Of a stretch of 64,000 bases of DNA, positions 22,866 to 33,815 are shown piece after piece (position 1 is the first letter of the stretch; each line of letters opens with the position of its first letter). The stretch lies in NCBI GenBank assembly GCA_001692895.1, contig KV748183.1, positions 682,001 to 746,000 of the forward strand, in the 5' to 3' direction. Source of the DNA: Cenococcum geophilum 1.58 (Eukaryota > Ascomycota > Dothideomycetes > Gloniales > Gloniaceae). Made by a program: the position numbers and the translations under genes. The notes below the pieces were generated by a model. It did not search any database. It was not told the DNA's origin and was given only the letters and a program-made list of their open reading frames with translations.

Positions 22866-24192
22866 GATGGCCGTGCTGTTTGTCTGATGGCGATGGGTAG
22901 ATGCTATGCCAGCGCCTTTGGTAACACGGAGCGAATAGTGAGACGGCAAGCGGAAGGATCAATAAGTCTTCCAGAAAGAGTGAAGCGACCTAGTGGACAT
23001 TTCTATTGAGCAGGGCGAAGCTAGACCGGGAGTCTCAACGGGCAGTCATCTGGCTTCGGTTGCCAGCGCATAAGCAGAAAGGACTCTTGCCGCAGGTGGA
23101 CATGTAGAGAGCAAACAGAGTCAAGATATTACTGCCTACTGTGTTGAGGAGCAGCTTTAATGTAACAATTGCTTGGGCTGCTGTACGCAACGGCTTCTGC
23201 ATACTCCACTATGCAAGCCCAGCGGTCGACCAATTGAAAAGCCAGCTAGAGGGGGATGACCAGTATCGTCACACGGCATCCAACGATTTTTGTGAGCGGT
23301 TGGCGTCTGAGATCCCGGACGGAAGCCTGCAACAGCGCCGGGTTTTTGCCTGGCCACGGCACATTCCTACCTGCGAAAGCGCGCGACACGCCGCACTCCT
23401 GCCCTTTCGCTCGCCTTCTATTGTTTCTAGAAAGATGCGCCTCGTGTTACACGAGCCCCATACAAGCGCGACTTCAGCTACATTTTCAACAGGGGTTGGT
23501 GACATCGTGGCGCAACATTTCCGCTAACCCAAATTATAGCAACAAAGAGCACGCCGGTGCCCGTTACAAGCCTGTTTGCCCACCGCAAGCACCGCCGCCC
23601 ATTAGCCCGCTTCACACGTGCTAAACTGTCCCATTTACGATCGACTGTAGCAGATCGTCCGTAAGGCAGAGTTGGGGATGCATCAGACCCCAAGCAAAAA
23701 TGCGTGCACCCGAGCCCTCTACGCTAGCCTAGGTTTCCGATATCAAGCATCTATTGTAGTCCTATGCTATTGCTCTCGGCCAGGGCCAGGGACCTGGAAC
23801 CGGTCGTCGGGGGCTTTGGTACCTTCAATTCCATCCTAGCGTCTTACGATTGCAATATAATCGGGGATTTCAGGCATTTAATAAGACGCACGGCATGCAG
23901 TCAAATCTGAAATCTGTTGGATGACTTTAACATTGTCTTGATGCTATGAATGTCGCCCTTCCGGCGACGAGAGTAGCGATGCGCTGTGTTTATCTAGTAC
24001 GGATATAAGCCAACGTTCAAACGTAGTAATGCATAGGTTCGACAATAATACCCAAGTCTGATGTGCCTTTCTAGAATACCGCATTACTTAATACAAACGA
24101 CTGGCTCAGGATGAGGACAATGACAGAATAGCCAATTTGAAGGGTGGAACGTTGTGAAAACCAGGGAGCAGAAATAATCCGTGCAACGAGCT
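22866..24192. other. Intergenic: forkhead 5' flank and cactin 3' flank
   Basis: No gene is supported. Forward frames such as 23141-23527 lack family features and lie in the probable promoter of the forkhead gene. GC is ordinary and no repeats were noticed. Confidence 0.55.
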
Positions 24193-26033
24193 TCATTTCC
24201 GGTAGTAAATCTGAAATTTGTCAGTTCCAATGCTCTTTAATTAAGAATTCGATAAATAGTGACTTACTTTCTTGAACTGGAAATGAAGTTGAAGAATACC
24301 CTGTAGGCAGTTAGCAAGGGTGCGCTTCCAAATCTTTGCGCCCCCGAAGTGGTACAAAGACACGGTCGGAATTTGTTGTAGCAAGGGCTAAGGGCTTACC
24401 TTGTCGAAGCTGCTTTTGAAGCCACGCTCTCTTTTGGCACTGTAATCCCATTCTTTGTCCACTATACGGAAAGCGACATCTTCATATGGTGGTCCAGCAA
24501 CGAAGCGAATCAGGCACGTATCCTCCTCGCCAGCTGGCGCAAAAGATTGGCCTCGTTTCCTGCCATTCTCTCTTTCGATACGGTAGGTTGGCGCCTTAGC
24601 CTTGTCGATTAGATCTGGATAAAAAATGTTGAACTTGTAGCCCTGAACTACTTTCGGAGGTGGATTGTCGTGATCGTAATGTGTCTGGTTGTATTTATTC
24701 CATTCATAGCCCATCTGTACTCGGTTGAAATACCGAGGCTTTCTTGGCCGGTATTTGTTCGCCCACTGAGGTTTGCTAGTGGTAGAGATCTCTTCCTCAC
24801 CGGCGAATATTTCCTCATTCTCATTTACACCTCTAGCAACTTCACGCTCGTATAGGGCGGTTGTAGCCTGGGAGAAATCATCATTGCGGGCCGGGGCAAA
24901 CCTGGAAAGTCCTACAGCGCTCGCTTCCGATGGCTTCGTCGATGTTTGGGAGGAAAACTTTTCAGAGACTCTCTGTCGTACTGGCACATAGCCCAGCTTG
25001 AGTACTTTTCTCCTTTCATCAACCTACATGGTAATCAGTACCGAGCACTGCATCGAGTTTACCGATTCTACTCACAATTTTCTCAAGGAACTCTTTCTCA
25101 TCTAGCGATTCGAGATTTTTGTCTTCGGGCCGTAGTTTCAGAGACGGTTCAGGATCAAGTGCAGCATCATATGGTATGGCCGTAGTCGTAATTCGTTCTG
25201 AGGAAGTACTTTGTCCGTCTAGTGGACGCTCAATGTCACGAAGAATTTTCTGGAGCTTTTGGCAGACAGCAACCGCTTCTTCATGTTGCTGGTTGCGTAA
25301 ATTTTGTAGCCGACTGCTGATAACTGTTTGGGAGACTCTTCGCATTTTTGCCTTAGCTTTCCAGACCATGAGACGTCTAAGAAGATGCTCCCAGTAATCT
25401 ACATCCACAGGCTCGTTAGAATCTAGTTTTTTTCGAATTTGTTTCTCTAGGACCTCCAGCTCCTCGTAGGATTTTGGGCCAAGTAAACGGTCAACATCTG
25501 CGGAAACTGAACTGACGCCGCGTGCTTCGGGTGCACTGGTCTTGGAATTTTGGCGGCAATCTTTGCAGATAACCTTCATAGTCTGCAAAATATCAGTACA
25601 ATCTCTACGAAATGCTGGGTTTATAGCATACATTCCAAAAGTCTTGATTACTACCATTTGTTTCGAGAGTAAGATATATATCAATATCTTTCTCTAAGTC
25701 CTCCAATTGGCCATCATTCAATCCCTCAAACACGCCCTCAGGATCCACAATATCCAGCTCCGAGTCGTCGACTTCCTCATCCAAAAGGTTCTTCGTAGGA
25801 TCGATGACCCTGAGAGTGACGGCTAGCCAGTCGATGGGCCTACCTCTACCTCCCTTTACCCTTATTGCTGCCTTCTTCTTTGCCTGTTGTAGTACGAAGC
25901 GGTCTTCATCTGCAACCCAGGCTGCTTCCTGAGTCTCGGCCGAACGTTTGCTGGGAATAGTGGGCGGTGGCGCTGGTTTTGGCGGAGCTCGAACTGGGAT
26001 ACTGCGCCATGGTGGAGGGTTTCGAGCGTCCAT
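24193..26033 (-). CDS. cay1: Cactin homologue (spliceosome-associated)
   Basis: Five exons, complement of 24193-24210, 24268-24300, 24400-25023, 25076-25582 and 25632-26033, all joined in phase 0, giving 527 residues. Every join restores family sequence: DFWN to TMKVICKD, EKI to VDERRK, SFDK to GILQLHFQFKK, and then IYYRK at the very end. The middle region (DRLLGPKSYEELEVLEKQI; WEHLLRRLMVWKAKAKMR) and the C-terminal cactin domain (PRYFNRVQMGYEWNKYNQTH; GPPYEDVAFRIVDKEWDYS) are strongly conserved. Cactin is a nuclear protein of late spliceosomal complexes needed for accurate pre-mRNA splicing in fission yeast and animals. The start MDARNPPPW at 26033 is the first ATG in an open frame. It is divergent from XLF, with a transposable-element copy in the shared promoter. 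The 18-nt last exon is unusually short but well supported. Confidence 0.93.
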
Positions 26034-26188
26034 GTTCTTGCAACTTTGGTTTTTTAATCCTGGAGTGCTAACTGGCGAGTCAAGAGATGGCGGCAACGAG
26101 GGGACTATTCTTCAGTTGTTACACACGACTTCCTTGCAAGGCGGCGCGTGAAATAATTCGCGGATCTCCTCGCGCGCCCAGCTCTACC

Positions 26189-26767
26189 TTACCTCAGCAA
26201 GCGCAGACCGTAGAATCAATTAGCGGACAAATGTATATCCGCAAGCGGATATCGCTAACCTTTTTGGTTAAAAAGCTAATTCTATGGTCTAGAGACTTGC
26301 GTAGGTTTTATTAAGCGCGTCGTCTAAATTTATATATAGAGTAGTTGCCTTTTTCAATAAAATTAATCCATACCCCTATAATAGCTCTTATCTTAAAAAT
26401 ACCGTTAAATTAATCTATAGAGCTAGCTCTATAATCGATTAACTTTTAGGCCTTATATATCTACTCGTTGCGACGTTATAGCTAAGTCTACTATCCTCAA
26501 TAATGAATTTGTTTTTAATAAAAATAATCTTAAGTTTAGACAGTCGTGGGCTAATTTAGACCCGATATTTATAAATTATCGAGTGGTCTCTCTAATCGAT
26601 GAACTTACCGTTATAGAGCGATTTATTGGTTTATAGGGAAAATCATAAAAAGCGTTACGCTGCTTAACAAATGTTGGAAAACAGCGGTGGTGCACCACGA
26701 ATGTGGTTAGCTTGCGGGCCGATTGAAAATCCGCCCACGATCAGGTAACGTTCAGCTATCGCGTCTG
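26189..26767. mobile_element. Second, RIP-mutated copy of the Mutator-like element
   Basis: Starts TTACCTCAGCAAGCGCAGAC and follows the left part of the element at 16839 base for base with many C-to-T and G-to-A type differences. Its right part matches 18240-18328 (GGCCGATTGAAAATCCGC, then ATCGCGTCTG), but the final inverted repeat is missing, so the right end is truncated near 26767. The 12-bp satellite is absent. It occupies most of the 761 bp between the cactin and XLF start codons. Confidence 0.85.
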
Positions 26768-26794
26768 CCTACCTTTATCTGATGTCAATCAGCG

Positions 26795-28543
26795 ATGGAG
26801 AAGTCAAAGTGGATGCCACTTGAGCTATCTAATTCTACTAAGAATACTCCTAAGCTGCTAGTCAAGGCTTCATTCAGCTCAGAAAGTTATCAAATATTTG
26901 TCACCGATCTTAGTCGCATTTGGTCTGAAGAATTGGAAAGTCGAGATATCATTAGACGAGCAATCAAGGACGACACGGCCATTGATCCATACCAAAATGC
27001 TTCACAGCTCCCAATTCTTCTTGATAAGATTGCCTCATCTGTGAAAGGTATTCAAGGCACGAAACGCCGAATTGTTGAGACCCAGACAGATGCTCTCCTT
27101 TTACAAACTACGACTCCGCTTCCCCCGCCTCTCGAAGCGTTGCATTGGAATATTCATTTAAAGCTCTTAACCTCGGACGTCTTGAAAAAGGAGTTTGTTT
27201 TTCCCCTTCTCGCATCTTCGTTTATACAGAATCAGCAGATTGCGGATCTCATCTCTCATCTAAGGGACAAAGACAACGTGATTTCCAAACTTCTTGATCA
27301 ATTGGAATCGAATAATGTTGACCTTTCCGCGGTGTTCCCAAGCGTTAGTGGTGTAAGACCCGCAAAAAAGGCAACGCTGAGGCAACAAGCTGCTCGCTAC
27401 GTCAGTGGCCTTGGTGCTTTCGATGAGGGGCAATGGCGAGTAAGCCCAAAAAAACCCGAAACGAGAAGCGTGCCTATATTTGGAGACCTGATGAGTGGTG
27501 TACTTTCAAATTCTGACATATCAGTGCTGGAAACTTTGAATGTAGAGGGAACTAGCGGCAGCTGGTGGACGAGCCTGGAGGATCCTTCGGATGAAGCTAG
27601 TAGTGCTAAATCGGGACCTGCTATTTTAAACGCAGAGATAAGCACGCCTAGAAGCGTTGACGATGAAGATGGAGATTTTCAGGTTAGTAGAATTCAAACT
27701 TAGCTTTTGCCTAAATGAAGACTAATGTCCTACCACTAGAGGCAAGCTACTCCTCCCCATCTGAAGGGGTCTAGGTCTCCAATCTCTACCAAGCACCCAG
27801 AATCGGCGAAATTAGTAGCGCATAAGAAACAATCCTTGATGGACGACGATGAGACTACCGAAGACGATGATTTAGATGCTCCACCACCGAAATTGACGAA
27901 GGAAATAGCGGGAGCTGAGCAGTCACCAAAGGGTTATCTTGACTTACCGGAAATGCAGCAGAAAGAAAAACCGCCCTCAACAGGAAATTTGGATACGGCA
28001 AAGCCGAAGAGGCTGGGTGTGATAGGTGGATCAAAGGCGAAAAGACCCACAAACTCACATAATGGCCCAATGCAACCACCGCCTTATCCATCTGTAAATG
28101 AAGACATAACGGACGAGGAGACTGCTAATGAGAAGCCGTCCCCTTCACCCATGCCAGAGATTTCAACCACCTCCTCGGACACCCCTCAGGCAACACGAAA
28201 AACAAAATTGGGGATAATTGGAGGAAAGAAAAAGAATGTGCCTGAGGCGAAGACCGATACTTCTAACATATCTATGCTAACGGGTGCACATGTTGACGGT
28301 ATGATTATGGGATCACCCCAAGCTATATCCGAAGGCAGTACCCCCGTTCAAGAGCAGGCACCAGTCAAGGAAGCCGGAGCTAATAGATATGAACCGAGGG
28401 GAAGAGACTTAGTCGGAACAAAGAGAACTGCACCGCCACTCCGGGAATCGTCACGGGAAAGAGCTGACCGGAAAAGAGAAGAGCTAAAACGTGAGCTTGA
28501 GGCAAAAGTGCAGGCACCAGCGAAGAAGAAACGTAGATTCTGA
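26795..28543 (+). CDS. nej1: XLF/Cernunnos (Nej1-like) non-homologous end-joining factor
   Basis: Two exons, 26795-27682 and 27740-28543, joined by a 57-nt intron (GTTAGT...CTAG) in phase 0, giving 563 residues. The first 110 residues show the XLF head-domain pattern (WMPLELS, PKLLVKASFSSESYQIFVTD, then LSRIWSEEL), followed by a helical stalk (about 130-190). The rest is a long disordered tail carrying two copies of a short motif, KRLGVIGGSKAKR and TKLGIIGGKKK, and ending in AKKKRRF. A basic cluster with terminal Phe is the usual form of the XLF-type Ku-binding motif. XLF works with Ku, XRCC4/Lif1 and ligase IV to bridge broken DNA ends in the nucleus. The start codon lies 28 bp after the recognisable end of a transposable element, so its promoter is probably built partly from that element. 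Confidence 0.87.
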
Positions 28544-29259
28544 TGTTCCCCGCTTGGAGCTCTAAGTGCCAGACTAAAGCTTGGAGCTTTGAGAGCACGG
28601 CGAACCGTCAGCGCCGATTCACGGATATACACCTGCGCTTAGTATCAGCGTGCTCCGTCCAAACATCTCCCACTATTTCCGGGCACTTCCGGCCGTTTGC
28701 CACGCTAAACATAAGATTGCTCTATTACCAAAACAATCCAATTGTTCTAACGCAAACTTGGTCGCAATAACCTCTTCACCGCCCAGAGCGTGTCTGAAAA
28801 ATGGCGCGGATATCAAACTTTTCGCAGATCTGATGTTGAAGAATCTGAACTACGTTTAAGATAGCAGGTCAAGACGAAATTTAATACGGTTGGAAATTTT
28901 CCTACTTTTACGTAGTAATGTGATTCAACGTAGATGAATTGTTGATCGGGTTTTAAACTCCTCTCACTTTAGAGATGTCATCAGTGAAGTACTGTCATGG
29001 CCACATTCGACCACGAGTTCAAACAAATATCCCGGTAGACTCTGCAATAATCAACCAAGATGTCAAACTCTCATGCGCTCTTTCATTCCGGTATCTATTT
29101 GAATGTGAACGCCTTCCCTAGGATTTACCTCCCGTGCAGTTGACGTTTCCTAATCTCTGCTAATGCTCACTCCTACCGCCGCGATCCCAAAACATCCGCG
29201 TCGACCCTTCCACTTCGGCTCCTCGTCAATTCTCTCGGTAATTTATAACTTGCATCGCT
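28544..29259. other. Intergenic, nothing recognised
   Basis: Contains the 3' flank of XLF and the promoter side of the next gene; small frames at 28543-28859 are not convincing. Confidence 0.5.
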
Positions 29260-32200
29260 ATGTGCAAGTACAAATACGTCTATTATTCAGCCTGCAAACA
29301 TCAGGAACTCGTTCGATTCGACTACTGCGAAGCGGCCAAAAGGCTCATCTCTCTCACTTCCCGCCAGCCGCCCTCGCACTTCGGTCCCACCGACAACGCC
29401 GATAACGGTGCGTCGGTTGAACCGATCTCTGCAGAACAAGACTCCTCCGATATCTCCTCTCTCAACCTTACTACCTCGCTCGACGATTACAGTCCTTTCA
29501 CAGTTCTAACTGGGCGCAAGCCATACGCGTATAAAGAGAAGAGTTTAGATTGGGTCAACTTGCAGTCAATCGCAATGAACACAACTTTGGAGACGGATTT
29601 CTCATTGAGCTGGAGGGCTAAACCGATATGCCAGGGCCCTAGCATAACGGCAGATCGGGACTTTAACGATACGCCTGAAAATTACGAAGCTACTCCCTCT
29701 GACCCAGGAACAAGATTATCGACCGAGGAACTGCGTGATGATAGAGCGAGTGATGCCCAAGAATTGAATAACTGTCACCAGATATCAGGCATAACTGTCT
29801 CTATTGATTTCGGAATGGATAGGTATCCTGATTTCACGACGGAACTAATACACAGTGACGGCAAAGTAAAGGAGATTGTCGCACGTTTCGAATCAAGTCT
29901 ACAGGACTGTGGGGGATCAGCTGAAATGCTCTCAGAAGATGACGGCTTAATTACAGAGAAAGCCAACGGCGGACAGACACGTGTTTCCAGCAACTCATCT
30001 CTACAGAATTCCCGTCCTAAAGGCACCTACCAGAATGACTCAAAGAAGGACACAGACGCGGCTCCTCAGGACAGCAATCCTGACATGGCACTATGTAATG
30101 GCTTTCCACCACTAAAGAGTCCAACCCACGTTTCTGAGACACCAAAAGGTAATACAGATTGGCCACCGGCTCTGGTTAATAGGGCTCGCAGGATTTCTTG
30201 GGCGCAAATAGCAGCGAGTATCTCTGAAGAAATTTTCGAGCACACGGAGTCCTCGCAACCGAACCCTTCAAGCCCCAAGTTTGAAGAATTACAGACAAAT
30301 AATGACGAGAATTTTGCCTGTTATTCTAATAATGTTCCTTCGGTGGAGGGGTTAGTTGGGCATGTAGATGCTGAGAATTCGCCTCAATCAACAACTCTTT
30401 CTCCTGTCATAACGGAAAGCGCTAACCTGAGAAGCCCAAGGAAACCATTGCTAGCTCATTGGTTTCTGAAGAGCAAGGGACCGGTTCTCAAAACAGCCCA
30501 ACGAGCAGTCGAACGAGAATCTAAAAGGAAAGGAACTCCAGCGGAGTCACACAAGGATTCCGGCTTGAAGACTGTTAGAGGAAGACATGATGCTGTAGAT
30601 ACCCGCAAAGGCCCTATCTTGGATTCAACTACATTCATTACCGAGGAGGCTGCAGAGCCAGTCGAAGGCGACATAGTAGCAAAACGTCACTTGGTCCAAG
30701 CAACTAGCAAATCGAAAACTGTCCCATTAAGAAGTGCGCCGAAGGTCGCCCCAAAACCGCTAACCCTTGAAAATGCCAAACAACGCCCAAATGTCAAAAT
30801 CACTATATCTTCTGCAAGACCTCCAAGGCATTCTAAGACACAAGGAACGGATAGCGAAGGGTCGGCAAATCAGTCCGATGCAGGTTTATCATGTCATGTT
30901 GGATCATGTAATAATTCTCCGTTGGATATAACCTTTGCTTCTGCACTCCCGTCACCGGTGAGTCGCAGCTCAAGAAGCTCGGTCCATAGTTTTGTGGCTG
31001 CGGTTGAGCATCAGGACACGGAGGCTATCTGCATTGATCGAACTTTGGCTGACACTGAACACCCACACCAGCCGACGGAAACAAAAGAAAGCGTAGCATC
31101 ATTTTACAAAAGCGCTAAAGAGAAATATCGCGTTCGTCCTAATACCTCATTGCATTCCGCGGCTATGAATCTAGATAGGAAGGGACTACCAAAACTTTCT
31201 TTGAAAATTCTTCAAACCTCCGATACATTGCGACCAGAGAAAAAGTTCCCAGGCTTGACAAGTTCAGATGGAAGCCCTGCCGCCACATCTCCTGCATCTC
31301 CGTCGCGTATTCCTCGCTTGTCCATTAGGGTCCGAAGGACCGAAATTTCCACAGTTTCATCTCCACGAAGTGGTAAATCGAGAACGCCTAAGGCTTCAAA
31401 ACTTCGAGCGAGAATTCATGGCAAACCGAACCCGGATGGTGATGATCAACTGGGAGAGTCCCCGGTCGATACATCTACTAGTAGTGTGTCAAGAACAGCT
31501 GAAAAGCATCTCTATTCCGAGGACTCTAGAGACGACATTTTGTACCATGCCGTAGATACGGTAGCCCAATCTTCCCATGCTATCAAAGAAATGTTCGAAG
31601 AGTCAGCCGATGAGGTTGATGCAGCAAGTCCCCCCGACAACGATGGGCGGTTGTCGCATCCCACTGTAGACTCAACCCAAATCCGCAAGACACCACCTAT
31701 CTTAGCATCTGACTTACCGAATTTAATTAGTAATTTTCAAGGCAAAACCGTGCTGGTGGCTCGACAGACTCCTTCTATTGAAGTCCATGCGGTCGCAGCA
31801 CCCGAACTCTCGTGCATAGGTGAATTAGAGGCTATTGCACTTCCTTTAGCTTCAAAGTTCGGAAAATACCATCGAGTTCAAGCCATTAAAGCCACGCGCA
31901 CTTTGAATGGACAAGTAAATTCGCCTATAATCGAAGAATTATTCCATCAGACCAGTTCGGATGAAGTAACCGAAAAGGAGAAAGTCATGAATGTGGTCAA
32001 AACGAAATTACTTGGGGAGAATGAAACGGACGACATCAGCCAGTCTTTGAGCAGAGCTAAGAGTCTATCTTCGATTATTCTATCCGCTTGGGACCTAGCT
32101 AGAGATGAGCGTCTTACCATTGTGAGACCCACCATTTCTGAAATATCCGAGTCTCCGACGGAGAAAAACTCTGGATCCGAAAATAATGAATGGATCTCGG

Positions 32201-32337
32201 CTGCAGCTATGAGAATTGAAAACGGTGTTTCGCTAGCTGCATTCAAGGTGAATGGAGATCATCCTAGCATAGGGGGAAAGCGAAACATGGAGCCAATAGT
32301 TAAACTTACTCGTTCTATATTGTTGAACGTAGAATAA
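29260..32337 (+). CDS. Large disordered protein with N-terminal Cys/His module
   Basis: An uninterrupted frame of 1025 codons starting at an ATG (29260). The first 27 residues, with Cys2, Cys12, His14 and Cys23 (MCKYKY, SACKHQEL, DYCEAAK), follow a pattern common at the start of many small fungal proteins, probably a metal-binding module. The remainder is Ser/Thr/Pro/charged-rich and predicted disordered, with short basic patches (for example SRIPRLSIRVRR near residues 685-700). No enzyme domain is visible. The C-terminal half of the same Cys pattern appears to lie in the next open stretch (32460-33815), so I think this is the 5' part of one gene whose last exon is downstream and that the stop at 32337 falls in an intron or is an alternative end. 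Function unknown. Confidence 0.7.
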   Translation: MCKYKYVYYSACKHQELVRFDYCEAAKRLISLTSRQPPSHFGPTDNADNGASVEPISAEQDSSDISSLNLTTSLDDYSPFTVLTGRKPYAYKEKSLDWVNLQSIAMNTTLETDFSLSWRAKPICQGPSITADRDFNDTPENYEATPSDPGTRLSTEELRDDRASDAQELNNCHQISGITVSIDFGMDRYPDFTTELIHSDGKVKEIVARFESSLQDCGGSAEMLSEDDGLITEKANGGQTRVSSNSSLQNSRPKGTYQNDSKKDTDAAPQDSNPDMALCNGFPPLKSPTHVSETPKGNTDWPPALVNRARRISWAQIAASISEEIFEHTESSQPNPSSPKFEELQTNNDENFACYSNNVPSVEGLVGHVDAENSPQSTTLSPVITESANLRSPRKPLLAHWFLKSKGPVLKTAQRAVERESKRKGTPAESHKDSGLKTVRGRHDAVDTRKGPILDSTTFITEEAAEPVEGDIVAKRHLVQATSKSKTVPLRSAPKVAPKPLTLENAKQRPNVKITISSARPPRHSKTQGTDSEGSANQSDAGLSCHVGSCNNSPLDITFASALPSPVSRSSRSSVHSFVAAVEHQDTEAICIDRTLADTEHPHQPTETKESVASFYKSAKEKYRVRPNTSLHSAAMNLDRKGLPKLSLKILQTSDTLRPEKKFPGLTSSDGSPAATSPASPSRIPRLSIRVRRTEISTVSSPRSGKSRTPKASKLRARIHGKPNPDGDDQLGESPVDTSTSSVSRTAEKHLYSEDSRDDILYHAVDTVAQSSHAIKEMFEESADEVDAASPPDNDGRLSHPTVDSTQIRKTPPILASDLPNLISNFQGKTVLVARQTPSIEVHAVAAPELSCIGELEAIALPLASKFGKYHRVQAIKATRTLNGQVNSPIIEELFHQTSSDEVTEKEKVMNVVKTKLLGENETDDISQSLSRAKSLSSIILSAWDLARDERLTIVRPTISEISESPTEKNSGSENNEWISAAAMRIENGVSLAAFKVNGDHPSIGGKRNMEPIVKLTRSILLNVE

Positions 32338-32459
32338 GGTCAGGAAAGGAGGACTCGTGTGTAGATTGATCTACGAAGAAAAGAGACTATATATACATGA
32401 GGTAGTACGTAATGACTAGGTTATAGAAACAGGTTTGTAAAACATTAGCGGGGTAGTAA

Positions 32460-33815
32460 GACATAGGGTGGTCCGTTCGACATATATTTACCCAACATGC
32501 GCGGTCTAAGAGCGACACAGCTTGTCGAATCTTCCTGGACACCCTCAGAAGCCCACCCCAGGTTTCATCTGCCGCGGCTTCGGGGGAGGAAAGGAGGCTG
32601 CCGACAGGCGATCCAGCTACGATCTACAACAGGCCAAGGGTTAGCTCAAGACCAATTGCACCGGAACTGGATGAACAAAGCAGGACTATTTCTCTCTGGC
32701 AGCAATTATCGCCAACACGAGCGAGACAATTTCAATTTGAAGCTGAAGGATTTGTCCCTCCAATTAGAGAGCATTCGCTTCATTCAAGCCGCTCTTCTGA
32801 TTTGAGGGCAACTGCTCCTGAATTCGTGCCAATGCAAATGGAAAGTTCTCCAATCCGTCCTTGGTTACCGGGAGAATGGGCTTCAGAATTGCACCGGCAC
32901 AATTTCTGGACAACTAATTCAGGAAATGCATACTCACCAACTCACGCCGCAAGTGAGCAGCACACTGGGCAGCACCCTTTATCGCGCTGTAGCCCTAAAG
33001 AGTCCAAATTCAATGACAGGCACAAGAACAAGAAACCCCAGGGTATAGCGGGCAGCCTTGATGCCACGCCTTCTTCCAACGGGTTGCAGACGTCTAATGG
33101 TATTCCTTCTCAGGCGGAGCCGAGACCATTCGAGAAGAAGAACAAGAGGAAAAAGAAGAAAGCCAATGATGCTAGTCCTGATTCAGTTGATAATCTTCCT
33201 GTTGCTGATGGAAGTTTGACCAAAAACGCCGCCCTAGTGAATCAATATTCACTAAGTACGCCGAAGGCATGTCAGGACACCTGTCAGAACTCTTCCTCGT
33301 TGGATGTTCAACAGGGACCAACCAACCAAGATTGGCTCGAGACCTCTCTACCGTTTGCGCAGCAACTGGAAGTAATAGCCCATAGATCTCGTGAGTGGGG
33401 CCAAGACGATGGAAGTAGCCGTTCCAAAACCTGGAGCACCTACCCATATGGAAAGGCGAATGCCGAATTTGATCCCGCTACATCTGCAGGCAGGGGCAAA
33501 TATGGGGGTTATTACAACCGTTCTCCGGGGCGTCGTAGGAACGGTGGTTCTTTCCGCCAAGCTACAGATGGCCTCTACCCAGGTGCGGGATCAAGTTTCG
33601 CAGGCAGCTCACCTTCAAGCGGAGTGCCACTGTCGAGTACCGTTCCATTTCCAACTCCAACTCTGCCTCGATACGCAAATGCTTTTTCTCCTTCCGGCAA
33701 TGATGGGCTCAGAGAGTATGTGGGTTACTCCTATGTCGTTAACCCCTGTGGTCTTTATGATGTCGAGATGGCCACAGAACACGGCGGTGGTTTGTGTCAC
33801 AAATGTTCGCCTTGA
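32460..33815 (+). CDS. Probable 3' exon of the same disordered Cys-module gene
   Basis: The frame is open from 32460 and has no convincing ATG near its start, so it is probably an internal or terminal exon. Coding sense is clear from about 32530 (SSRPIAPELDEQ near 32645-32680, then EAEGFVPPIREHSLHSS near 32741-32791). It contains a Lys-rich patch (KKNKRKKKKAND), Gly/Arg/Tyr-rich low-complexity sequence, and ends NPCGLYDVEMATEHGG then GLCHKCSP. The terminal Cys cluster with a GxCxxC-like end is what usually closes the N-terminal Cys/His module seen at 29260. Candidate donors include AAG/GTGAAT at 32248 and acceptors at 32466 or 32520, but no pair I tried keeps the frame cleanly, so the join is unresolved. 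If separate, it would be a gene lacking a start codon. Confidence 0.6.
   Translation, partial: DIGWSVRHIFTQHARSKSDTACRIFLDTLRSPPQVSSAAASGEERRLPTGDPATIYNRPRVSSRPIAPELDEQSRTISLWQQLSPTRARQFQFEAEGFVPPIREHSLHSSRSSDLRATAPEFVPMQMESSPIRPWLPGEWASELHRHNFWTTNSGNAYSPTHAASEQHTGQHPLSRCSPKESKFNDRHKNKKPQGIAGSLDATPSSNGLQTSNGIPSQAEPRPFEKKNKRKKKKANDASPDSVDNLPVADGSLTKNAALVNQYSLSTPKACQDTCQNSSSLDVQQGPTNQDWLETSLPFAQQLEVIAHRSREWGQDDGSSRSKTWSTYPYGKANAEFDPATSAGRGKYGGYYNRSPGRRRNGGSFRQATDGLYPGAGSSFAGSSPSSGVPLSSTVPFPTPTLPRYANAFSPSGNDGLREYVGYSYVVNPCGLYDVEMATEHGGGLCHKCSP

Noticed and set aside
23141-23624. Overlapping forward frames of about 120 codons
   Set aside because: They lie in the forkhead promoter side, overlap each other in different frames and show no family pattern.
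32497-32805. Forward frame starting MRGLRATQ as the start of the downstream gene
   Set aside because: The neighbouring frame has better coding sense and continues into the 33815 end; this one stops at 32805 without family features.
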